From Allantophomopsis cytisporea (taxonomy: Eukaryota > Ascomycota > Leotiomycetes > Phacidiales > Phacidiaceae): a stretch of 64,000 bases of DNA. A model generated the notes under the pieces. It saw only the letters and a program-made list of their open reading frames with translations. It made no database searches and was not told the origin of the DNA. Position numbers and translations under genes: made by a program. The stretch lies in the NCBI GenBank assembly GCA_024752435.1, contig CP103036.1, positions 1,302,001 to 1,366,000 on the forward strand, given 5' to 3'. Of the stretch, positions 11,868 through 23,058 are shown piece after piece (the stretch's first letter is position 1; every line of letters starts with the position of its first letter).

Positions 11868-14800
11868 GCTGGCTCAGCATGTCGTCAAATGCAGTATATA
11901 TATTTCAAGGGCGGGACGGCATGATTTTGAGCTCTGGCGTTTCAACATGATAGCTGCATACTCTGTGAGATAGGGAAACTTGTACTGCAGTATCAGTAGT
12001 ATGTATGTACATAGACCTAATTAAGTTGTGACTATTCGTCGGATGATTTTCATGTGACAAGTACATTACTGTCTTGACATGTGATAAAAGTCTTTATTTT
12101 TTATTGATTTCAGAGATACGGGCCCCGATTTTCCCCTGAGCTGATCAAATAAATTACGTATGTATGTCCGCTGCTACGAATATTTATATTCATAGGTTTG
12201 ATCAACAATCGTTTCAAAAAGCTGTGAGCCATTAAATATGGTGGACGAATCATTCCCGCTGCTGATGATACCATAAGGGGAAATATCCACGTAGTATACA
12301 AAAATATCACGAGATACTCCTCAGTTGATTACTTTGTATCTGTATGCTTATTTCCCACCAATATCTCATCTCGATAAACAATTGATGAGAATTTTCATGT
12401 AAACACTGCGGGATATACTCATAAAATTCCAATATAACGAAACACGCCATGTCAGTCAGCAGCTTCATATTCATTTCAGGATATTTATTCATCTGAATAA
12501 TGTTGTTGCAGTAAGACGTAGACTTCTTTGCATATTTCAAGCAGTGTGGGGATTGAACCCCTCCTGCGAAGGCTTTCATATTCATCTAATCTTCCAATTT
12601 AAGGTCTTATACCGGCCTTCACGTACATAGATATTTACCCATAGAGGATCATCATTTCGGTCGCGGAAATGATAGACTAACCAGTTACTTTAGCACTTGG
12701 AGGTTTGAAATGGCAAACCAGTAATTACACTTGCTTCAGGAAGAGTTCCAGGAATGCTCTTGCACGCTGTACTTCAATACTTATTTGTTCGCCCAGTGTC
12801 TACATTTTTGGGAGAAACAAGAGGATAGACACGTGCATGATAGGTGCGGCGGAATTCTCGGAGATGCGTTGGAATGATATGATTATTCATAGATGGAAAG
12901 CTTGACATACATGATGAAGTCGTCATATGATAACTAGAATACGATTGTTGTACTACAGGATATTCACACTCTGCTCGATTACTCTGGTCCCTTCATTCCT
13001 CGGCCAAAAGGCATCGTTAATGAACAATCAAGAGTATATTGTTGATTGTATTCAGTAGTACCGCTTGTGGGAAAACCTTGATGTGAAGATATTATGATGT
13101 TTAAGCATTTTTGCATATGAACATGACATGAATAAGTTTATTTTGTGATAGCAATGTGAAATACGAAATACTTGGTACAAATTACTCAATCCTCTTCACA
13201 CTTTGCGTGACTGAAACCAGCGTCACAGAAACTCGGTAAATACTTGAGGTTATGTCTGTTGTATGGATTTACCCCAACTTTTACCCCACACCCCGCACTG
13301 CATCACCCACACCGACTACGCACGCACATATCGTAGAAGATTTTCACGACACATTTTACCTTCCCCTTTCACCAAGTGCACACACATACCTACATAAATC
13401 AAGTGTGCTCGTTCAGCACTGTATTGCCAAGAAACCGTAAATGTGAATGAATCGCAAGAAAGTACCCAATCGAGGTTTTCAAGTCGCTAATCCAATGGAG
13501 AGAAGTTGTGATGCGGATACTCCACACCCCTCACCAGTCTAGAGCGCTTCTTGCGATAAAGCTAATCTAAGAGCGCATATGGACAGACTGACAGATGATA
13601 TCCTGCCCACCACCACTTTCAGCAAGAACGACAGTTCGTCAATCCCATCCTGTTAGAACGAAGGGATTCGGGATATTATTACAACAAGCCTCTCACTCAG
13701 AGGAACAGATATGTAAATGGAATGGTGCTGTGGCTGTGGCAGAGGTCGTTCGCATACCCGATGGGATGGGCTGCTGTTTATCATACAGATGCTATTCTAA
13801 GCATGAGCAAAACAAAAAGCAAATTCGTATTCATATTCATATGACACTTCACATTCTACACTGCAGCCTTGACTGATTCGGCAAAGCATTACTCAAGAAG
13901 GGAATATGTATATCTGACACTCACTCTCACCCCAATCCTCGGCGTGATCTGCGCGCAATGATGACAAGTCCCAATCGGTGACCGATACCTTGCGATATTA
14001 ATTGATGCAGCCCCCGGAGCACGCTACTCCGTTCATATTTCACAATACTTATAGTTATGGATATGGAAGATATGGTTGAGCATTGGAAGGACAAAGTACT
14101 CCGTAAATCGGTGATCTCTGGGACTGAGCGAGGGTGGTGGGGGAGTGGGAGATTATCAACGGCCGTACTACAATTACCCCATACTCTCTACGCAATATGA
14201 ATAGCATCATTATTGATGCCAGCTGAAATTTCAATATCACATGGATACTTACAGCAATATCTAACGTTCTCCTAAACGAAGTGATACAAGGAATGTGTCG
14301 AGTATTGTTAGCCTATCGTGTCATAATAATATATGCGTATTCGTCATGCAGAACATTGATACGAAAGAGTAACTGACAATGTTTATTGTCAATACTTGTC
14401 TATCCCAGAACACTCTAAGCACGGTAGTCGACACCACCACACCTAAGCTTGACGAAAAGATATCTTAACCTACATCATGTCAACCCAATCCCCATAAGTA
14501 CCTCCCTTCATCCTCACACAGCCATTGCCGGAAACCCAAAGTAGGCGTTCCGCAAGCGACAAGAAAGAGATAAGAAACCTTCTCGAAAAACTTCAACTGG
14601 GAAGTGTGGTATTAGACTATGGTAGTGACGTGCGAGAAGGCTGGGGTGGCCCCCGGTGGCGCGGGATGACGAGATATGGGGAATGTGGGAGAATAGACAC
14701 ATCATATTGATACTTCCACCAAGTAAAGCACATGAGAAAGACTTTGCCCTGTAAAACGTAAAATATCAACGTTCTACCTGAGGGAAGTATTTTCCCCAAC

Positions 14801-16683
14801 CCACAGAATATGACATAAATAGCCGATGATAGAAACCAGCCAGGAGGGAGCGTGTCCGATCCTGATTCAGAAGATCGTTATCGTGACACATGCCATCGAC
14901 CAAGGGCCGTCCAGTCTGACATCAAGCAAGCTCGTCCACATAGGCGCAGAAGTTGTGACGGTTTCACTCCTTGCCTCCGTTCCTCGCTCCCAGATTTGGA
15001 CAAAAGCTTCGTGATACTCTCCGTAGGCTAGAATAGTTAGCAACGACGTCGTACTTCGCATCGCGATTTGGCGGGGGATGATCAATGTGGGGTCGTGGAG
15101 GGGATGAAAGGGATGACGTCGGCAAAATCGAAGAAAAGAGCGAGTGGAAGAGCGACGAGGCACCAAGAATCTTTGACGCCGGAATCATAGATTCTGCACG
15201 GACGTTAGAAGCTGAAGTCGACGCGGGTCGAGTATATATGGATTGACGGATGGATGGATGGATGTTCACGGATGAGAATCACTTAGCACCGAGTAGAGCA
15301 TGATAGATATCACCGCCTGCCAGATCTCGGCGATCGAGGCACAGCAGGTCGGCCCGGCTAGCATTGCAGGAACCAGCTCCAGAAATGTGGATCCTCCGAA
15401 TAGCATCTGAATAGCATCTGAAAAAGGTACACCACTCTGATCCGAACTGTACGTTGGAACTTTGTTCCTCGGTGCTTTTCTTGTGATGTGCCAAATCCAG
15501 CCGGTAAAAAATCGCGGCATGTAACATGAAGGCCGGCAGAGCATCTGACGTCCATTCGACTGTATCACAATCTCATCGTCAGCCCTACGCAGGGATGAGA
15601 TTTACCACATTGGTGATGCTGCCTTTCACAAGCTGGACTCAAATCAAGGTGGGATTGTTGATATCGCGGAGCTTGAGCGTAGTGAGTTTTCTGCGGCGCC
15701 ATACTCGACTTCTGTATGGATACTCTGTCTGCCTAGGGTAATTATACGTAGATAAAGCTCAACAAGCCCACTCTCTATGGACCATACGGATAGACACAAA
15801 GGGAAAAGTGATGATTAATGATGAGGAAGCTCCCACCATCCACATAGACAGAACGGCTAAGCTGCGCATGGCGAAACAACTGTTACAGAGTCCAGACTTA
15901 CGCCCACCTCACCTACACTCATGATCATAAAAGGACTCAGCTTAACAATCATTACCCCCACGCGGGCAGTCACATGTCAAAAAATGATAAAACAGGCAGA
16001 CTCAATGACAAGAAGGTCAGGATTGAAGGGTTAAAAAAACACACACAAGGTTCCATTTCCTCTATCTATCCATGCATACAAGCAAACGCAAGATGGATAA
16101 AAACTTCTTTAAATCCCCCATCCAAAGCCCCGCCCCCAAAGCCGCAAGAAACGCCCGTCCAGGTAGCCCCCCCCGCCCTCAAGAAATGACAAAAAAGAGA
16201 ACTAAGCTCTCCCCGAGAGCAACCAAGTAAACAAAACACACAAAAACATGGAGAAAGTGAAGAGGTGGTCGGTGTGTCAAGAGTGAGGAATGAGAAAACA
16301 AAGTTTGTGGAGAATACCATTCCAGTAATTGAACAGAAGGTAAGAAGGAAAAGTGGGTTAAAACCAAGGCTGTCTATATTCATTTCTTTCGTCGCTCCTC
16401 TAGGTATACAGCAAGCCAAAAACAATGCGCAGAAAAGGACAAAAAGGTGTGGAGGTAACATGTAGGTCAAAAAGACATAGTTCGAGTTGGCGATCGTGGT
16501 TCGGTGGAGTAGGGTTGAGAAGAGCGTAATTATTTCGATCCCTCGAAGGTTTTTTTTTTTTGGAGCAAAGCAGCAAAGATGATGAGAAAAAAAGTGTAAA
16601 AATTTCAGAATCATTCCAGAACGCCTTTCAATGTAATTGTGAATCTAGGACCCTGCCCTCAAATCTATACCACCAATAACACC
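11868..16683. other. Intergenic region between GH76 and cre1 (3' sides)
   Basis: 4.8 kb without a gene I can support. Short frames at 12110-12585 (-), 13252-13440 (+), 13595-13876 (+) and overlapping frames at 14867-15568 (-) have no family resemblance. The overlapping minus frames look equally protein-like in two registers, which argues against any of them. The part adjoining cre1 (about 16040-16683) is its T-rich 3' UTR on the minus strand and contains a 182-codon hydrophobic open frame (16066-16614), judged fortuitous. A TACTCCGTA 9-mer lies at 14097-14105. Confidence 0.45.
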
Positions 16684-17988
16684 TCACATTCTGTCCATGA
16701 GATCCGTTCCCGCCACAGAACCAGTTGCGCTGGATTGACCCGAGGAATTGTAATCGTTACTTAGAAGGTCCTGAACAGCTACTTTTGGAACTTGTGGCAC
16801 TGGTAGTTTCCTTTGAGTGCCATCAGTCCTTGACATGATATCGGTAATGCTCAATCCTGCCCGCGTTTGACCTGCAATGCCAGCTTGCGCTTGAGCATGA
16901 TATTGACCGTCAAGATGTTGTGGCTCCATAGGTGCGAGAGCTGGGGTGTGCTGAAGGGAAAGGTTGCGGATCGTAGGGAGATCGTATCCGCCACCGTACG
17001 GTCTCAGTCGTGGGGAATGCGCCGGAGTTGCGAGTGGTGTGTGATCTGGAGTAGGTGATAGAGAATCATGGGAGAATGTTGGTGAAGATGGCGCAGTCGA
17101 GTTGGGTGAGTTTGGTCGACTTCGCTTTGAATGTCTGTGGGCATAATGGTCTTCATCCTCATGCGAATGTGAGCGAGACATGGCGTACGCAGACAGGGAT
17201 GGAAGGTGCGTTCGACTGCTGTTATGGCTGTTGTTGTGGCTGTAATATGGGTGGTGCCTTGAATTGTTGTTGTGGTGGGAGTGGTGAGCTGGCATGCTCT
17301 CGTACTCGACTTGAGTGGCGGCTTTGGCAAGGAGGTTGATATCCAGCGGTTGTCCTAAACCACTTGGGCTGCCACCCATGCTGCGTCCATAAGGATTGAG
17401 GCCCGAAGGAAGAGCACTTCCATAAGAGGCGTAAGAGTGAGGTGGTGATACGTTCGGTGAGCCGATGGCAGAGGCTGGAGCAGATCTAGTCATGTTCTTT
17501 GGTGGAGGCATCATTTGCGACATTGATGCTGAGGGATCTTGAATTACCCCTCCATGTTGTTGTGCAGCTGCCACTTGTTGTGCCTTGTTACTTCTTCTCG
17601 AATTTGGGTTGTTATGTATCCGTGAGTGACGGGTGAGTTCGTCAGATCTCGAGAATCGCTTTGTGCATCCTGGGAATTGGCAAGCGTGTGGCTTCTCTCC
17701 AGTATGTGTTCTAATATGTCTTGTCTGATGTTCGAGGCGGTGGAAAGCCTTATCGCAAAGGGGACACTTGTATGGTCGAGGAAGGTCCGGTCGTTCATCA
17801 CCGCCATGCGATTGTCCACCCATCATCGACGTCGGCATTACACTGACTGCCGCCATTTCTGCTTCCTGTTGTTGTTGTTGTTGGGCGAGATAAGCAAGTT
17901 GCTGTCTTGCCTGTTCCTGTTGTTGTTCGATAGTAGACTGGGGATTGAGCAGATTTGAAAAATCTACTGCAGATGATGCGCGTTGCAT
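16684..17988 (-). CDS. cre1: CreA/CRE1 carbon catabolite repressor, C2H2 zinc-finger protein
   Basis: DNA-binding repressor that shuts down genes for alternative carbon sources when glucose is present; it acts in the nucleus on SYGGRG sites. Single exon, 434 residues. The start MQRASSAVDFSNLLNP matches the conserved CreA N-terminus, so I chose this Met (17988) over the in-frame upstream Met at 18150, whose extra 54 residues look like translated leader. A Gln-rich stretch covers residues 21-41. The two fingers are at about 73-95 (CPLC...H...H) and 101-125 (CQFPGC...H...H), with the specificity-determining RLEHQTR and RSDELTR helices joined by the TGEKP linker, then RRSNK. A His/Ser/Asn-rich middle, a conserved HTPLATPAHSPRLRP segment and a C-terminal VAVQDLLSNDYNS / DLMDRM complete the family pattern. 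G-rich GTGGGG and GTGGAG matches lie just upstream, so autoregulation is possible (inference). Confidence 0.97.
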   Translation of the reverse strand: MQRASSAVDFSNLLNPQSTIEQQQEQARQQLAYLAQQQQQQEAEMAAVSVMPTSMMGGQSHGGDERPDLPRPYKCPLCDKAFHRLEHQTRHIRTHTGEKPHACQFPGCTKRFSRSDELTRHSRIHNNPNSRRSNKAQQVAAAQQHGGVIQDPSASMSQMMPPPKNMTRSAPASAIGSPNVSPPHSYASYGSALPSGLNPYGRSMGGSPSGLGQPLDINLLAKAATQVEYESMPAHHSHHNNNSRHHPYYSHNNSHNSSRTHLPSLSAYAMSRSHSHEDEDHYAHRHSKRSRPNSPNSTAPSSPTFSHDSLSPTPDHTPLATPAHSPRLRPYGGGYDLPTIRNLSLQHTPALAPMEPQHLDGQYHAQAQAGIAGQTRAGLSITDIMSRTDGTQRKLPVPQVPKVAVQDLLSNDYNSSGQSSATGSVAGTDLMDRM

Positions 17989-18902
17989 GTGATAGCCGCC
18001 GCAGCGAGAGGGAGTATATATGTTGAGAGGGAATGGTGTATCTGGGTGGGGGGGGGGGAGGGGGGAGGGATGTGTTTTTATTTTTTTTTCCCTTCTTGAG
18101 AAAATGTGGGTGAGGAATGAACGACGAAGGTCGTGGAGGGGATGACACACTATTTAGATGTCGGAGTAGTGCGTGGGTTGGATTTTTGGTGTGGGAGGTG
18201 GTGCCTTGCTGGTGCGGGATGATGTGTGGGATGAGTTTGTGTGGGCGTGTGGGAAAAGCGGGCGGAGAGTTAGATGATGGGTAAGAGGGTCGATGCGTAC
18301 GCAAGGTTTTTTGATAATTTGGCTTTTAATGAAGTTTGGGGAAAAGGAAGAAAGGGAAGGGGAGAAGGGAAGAACGAGATGGCGGAGGAAGTCGTGTGGG
18401 TGATGGGTAGCGGACGCGTGTGTAAGTAGTATATAGGATGTAGCTGTGAGGTAGTGGTAATAGTAATTGTAGTATTTGAATACTTTCTGGTTGGGGTGGT
18501 AGCAGTGGTAGTAGTAGGAGGAGGAGGAGCAAGAGGAAGAAGAGTAATGTATGTATTGAAGTACAGTAACTACAATAGTCAGTACCGTGGGTACGATGGT
18601 GGTGGAGGTGCGTATGGATAGATATGAATCGGTATGATTGTACTTCGTACGGAAGAAGTATGAATAGTAAGTTACTTTAGGTAACGAACTAAATATGAAC
18701 AGAAGAAGTCTTTACTATTATCACCCCTTCGTGAATAAACCACCACTTTTCAAAGTATGGAGTAACTCGAGGGAGTAATGGAAGAGTAAGAGTAAGGAAG
18801 TAAGTACTCTTTCGCTTTCGTTTTTCTCGGCTTTTTCTTTTTAGTGGCCTTGGTAAGGCGGAAGGTGGATGGATGGTGGGCGTGGGCCAAGACAAGAAAT
18901 AA

Positions 18903-18928
18903 AGAGAGAGAGAGAGAGAGAGAGAGAG
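18903..18928. repeat. (AG)13 microsatellite
   Basis: Thirteen perfect AG units in the region about 0.9 kb upstream of cre1. Simple-sequence repeat, seen directly. Confidence 0.95.
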
Positions 18929-21900
18929 TTATGAAAATGAAGGAGAATAGAAAAGGGAGTTTATAATAATAAGAGAAAATATTGTTGTTATACGACTGTC
19001 TATTGATATATGCGCGTGTGTTTGTGAGTGAGTGTGTGTGTGTGTCTCTGCTAGATTTCAATATATTCACGTTGACCGAATAAATGGAAGAACAAATCAT
19101 GAGACTGTGCTTCTTTTTCCTTCTACTCACGGGTTCCTTTCTTCTCTGCTCTTTCATTAATATGCTCTGTTGTCTTTTTTCACTTCACCTTTACTCCCCC
19201 CATATCAGAAATGATGAAAGAAAAATAAGGAAGTCCTCCCTGAATCTCCCCCGTGTACCATATGTCTGTCTCAATGATGGTGATGGTGGGGTGTAGAGAG
19301 AGTACTGTAGCTTGGGATAGCTATGTAATGTGCTGTACTGTACGATAATACGGGGGAGTCGGACGTCCTCCGAACATACATAGTTAAAAAGTCAAGTCAA
19401 GTCGGGTCAAGTCAAGCTGAAAGGGGGGTGCGAATTTAGTATACTACGCGACGAAGGAACAGGTACACACACACACGCCTTGCATTTTGGATACGATAAA
19501 TTGGGACATCAAAAATGTAATTTATGGGGATTGAGGGGGCGATACGCCCACCAAAAGAGCACAAATACTGCCGACGGGCTATGATAGTGGACGTAGTGAT
19601 GCCCCGAAAGCGTATAGCGCATTTTCATTGAGCGGGGAGGGACGAGGAAAAGATACTTTGGATTGTGGCAGAGCAAAGAGGCGCGAGAAAGAGATAGAAA
19701 GAAAGGTGAGGTGAGAGAGACGGAGAGGGCAAAAAGTCTGAGTTCTGGCGTGAGATTGGTCAGATAGACAATTCAACGAGAGCGAATTGTTCATGTTGTT
19801 CTATTTTCTGTCTTGAATGATAAGTCGTAGATGTGTTCATGTGAAGCAACACTGTTCTACACCCGTTCGATCTATTTTTCTTTTATTTTTACCTTTTTAC
19901 TTTTCTTTCTTTCTTTCTATGTCCTCCTAGCCGAATAAATTGCGAGTATAGTATGATGACTGAGCTTGAATGCAGACAAACATCTCCATACGCTATTACT
20001 CATATCGTTGGCGCGCTGGCATAACCCAAGAGCTTTTGCTTTGAATGTCTGCGTGCGTGGTGTGTGTGGGATGCGTGGTGTGGTGGTGGTGGTGTGCTTA
20101 GAAAATGGGGGAGCGCGAAACGTGGGGAATGGAATGGGAAATGCGCAGGGCTTCCAAGCGACGACGACTTTGATTTGATTGTACAAGTACGCAACATATG
20201 GGTCCTGAAATACATGAGAAAAAATTGCACGTTACGCCTTAAACCCTCTTGATCCCTTTCTCCACAGTACTGCCGTGTACGTCCGTGGAATCCAGCACCC
20301 CCTCCCCCCTCCAGGGCCTCGCATCCATATTGAAATTTAAATCAATCAATCAATCACCATCACAATCATCATCGTCAGCTATCTTTCCCCTTTGTTATTG
20401 TCTACATACGTATTACTGTGCTCACCTCATAAGTGCCGTGATTACGATGCGATGGTAACCAATATCGTCTCTATTCCTACCGAGAAACCACACGCCAGAT
20501 GATATGCATATTCAGAGCATATGGAGCGAGGGAGGTATGGCATACTTCGTAATCGAAATGTACCTGTATGCAAGTACGTACCTCTGTATCACGCCTATGT
20601 AGTTGTTTAAGTGAACAAGGTAAAAATTAAGTAAGGTAGCTGATGCATCTTGTAGCTTGGCATCACAAATGCTTACTTCGGTGGTACTCTAAGCTATCTA
20701 TTGATGGCTCCATTGCCTCAACAGCGGTTTTCGCCGACTCGGACATTGTTCAATGTACGAAGAATATGAAGTGTCAGTGGTCCTATACTCTTACCCTCTG
20801 TTACTGGTACAGCACATAAGCAATCAAGTACATAATGGTATGTTCTCCAGTCGAGTGTCCAGCTGTCATTTGAACAGAGAGGAAGAGAGAGAGAGAGACC
20901 GTGAGAGTGAGAACGTACTGGTGACGAGAGTGAGCTCCAGTAAATCAACTTCAACCCCAACACATGCCCGAGTAAGGTCTAATGTACCCGTGTATTTTAT
21001 CTCCACTGTTATTCAGCCACAAACAGTGCATATGTCTTTCCTTAATCTTCGCTCCTTTCATTGGCACTCCGCACGTAGCGCCCTCCGACCACCTCACGAT
21101 GTACAAAATACACTTTATTGCGTACAAATAAATACTAACAACAGGGAAAAGGGAATAATCGAAATTTCACTTCATTGCTGTGCCATACATTTGTTTCTCA
21201 TGGGCTTGACGGGCGCTTACCCGGAGCCGATCGGTCTACGTGAAGCCTAAGCAAGAGATATGGGGAAGCACACGCCGCGAATGGCTGTTAGGCTGTGTAC
21301 ATCCGCCGAGAGCGAATTAAGGGACAGATACGGAAGGTATGGCCAGACTTGTCCTGCTTTTGGCTTGGTTCAACACTTGATACTACTAGATTGGGATGAT
21401 ATGATATGGGGTCTGGAGCTGATTGAGCGGCAAGCAAAGCAAGTGCAAGGTACAGGGCGTCATGGAGGTCCCCCTTCAAGCCTTTATCGCCAAAGGTAAG
21501 AAGCTTGAATACGATGCGTTCGGACGTATCATGTGCTTTCAAAAATGAAACTCTGGGGGAGATATGAAGGAGAAAAAGTCTAGACGCAGCCCAACAGTGG
21601 CTGAAGGAAATGTAGAGTGGCCAAGCACCAAGCAGTGACCAAGAGTACCTAAAGGGCCTTCTAAAAAGCGTGCTCGGAGAAGTACATAATGAAAATAGAA
21701 ATGGATTGTGTTGAATTTCTCTCACTCTTGGAAGGATTGCGGATGTTTCCTCTTAGTGTCGGCATCTGCTATTGCAGCGCCAAAGGGTGATAGGTGTCGA
21801 AGAAAATTCCTTTTGAGAGTGGAGAGTGGAGGTTGGAGGCTGGAGAAGCCGCGGCGGACTGTGGCTACTCGAGTACGGAGAAATTGCGGGAAAGAAAGAA

Positions 21901-23027
21901 AGAGAGAAAGAAAAGCGAAGAAGGCTCGAATTGATACCCCATTTGGAGATAGCTTGCGATAGGCACGATGAAAACGAAATAGATAATCTGCCTTAAGGTA
22001 TTCGGTACTCCGCAAACACCGATCCGGCAGCCGGCCCTTTTGCTTTATGTATGTATGTACATACTTATCTCACCTCACAGCTCAACATTACCAAGTATTC
22101 AACATAGAGCAAGCAATGCACCATACTTTCCTACAGATCATATACAGTGACAATCAAAAGAATGTTGAGATTACCCATAGATTTCGAGCGATTCGAAGCA
22201 GATTGGAAGGGAATGGACTGAGGGACAATGTGCTTTTTGGATATGATGATCCGAATATCCTCATACTCTCTCTCTGCACGCTGGTAAATATGAGTATGGA
22301 GTCGAGTTCACGGAGCGAAAGGCCTTGCTGAATACACCCCCCATTCTTTACTCCATGCTCCATGCTCGACGAATATCTTCCGGGATGAATTTTACTTGTA
22401 CTATCATGTCGCATTCCGAGCTGCCATCAGCCGAAACCTATTCCCCGCTGACGTCCTTCGTGTCTAAGCTCCCCCATGCTTTATTCTATTGAATCACTCT
22501 TTTGCATGTGGTTAACCTATGAGAAGCCTCGAGGCCTCAGATTCTTACTGTATGGACAGCTTATGACCATAATCATGAGCTGTAATGCTATCCCTCAAGA
22601 AACCTATCAAATGATAAATCCGTACAAAGCCACATCTATTTTCAACCACAAACTCTCTCATGTCTTGAAGTCTAAGCAAACAGAATCATTTCTTAGGGTT
22701 ACACAGAAAAGTATTACAGCATCCCCTTTCCAAATTCCACAACAAAATATAACCTCATCGTCCTACTGCGTACAATTTGTGTTCTGGCGCTTCCTCGGTG
22801 CAATGGAGACGAAATTTGTCGCAAAAGAGGAACCGGCGCTTTGGAGGGGGGGAGGGGGTCTTCCTCGCGCGCAGCAAGAGAGAAATGTGGGCTCCGCTAA
22901 ACCAGCACAACTCCCCGTGAGACAAGAAAAGCCGTGACATGCAAGAGCAAACACACATTTTCCAACCGACCACCATGGAGGAGAGGGGAGGGTAGGGGGA
23001 GAAGGGGAAAAGAGAAGAAAAGGAAGG

Positions 23028-23033
<6 letters not shown>

Positions 23034-23058
<25 letters not shown>
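23034..23058. repeat. A25 homopolymer ending a homopurine block
   Basis: Twenty-five consecutive adenines follow about 60 bases that are nearly all purine. It could be a triplex-prone tract or the poly(A) end of an old retroposed copy; no target-site duplication or element body is recognised. Confidence 0.9.

Noticed and set aside
12540..12570. A tRNA-like T-arm on the minus strand (GGGGTTCAATCCCC).
   Set aside because: No matching acceptor stem, D-arm or anticodon arm can be placed around it.
15266..15568. Two overlapping minus-strand frames (100 and 82 codons) that both look protein-like.
   Set aside because: Both registers cannot be real without support; no start context, splice signals or family match decide between them.
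17989..18150. In-frame N-terminal extension of CRE1 by 54 residues.
   Set aside because: The extension is Pro/His/Arg-rich leader sequence, and the conserved CreA N-terminus starts at the internal Met.
20753..21250. 165-codon plus-strand frame in the gap upstream of cre1.
   Set aside because: No domain, mixed composition, and it crosses a GA-rich simple stretch; no flanking splice logic.
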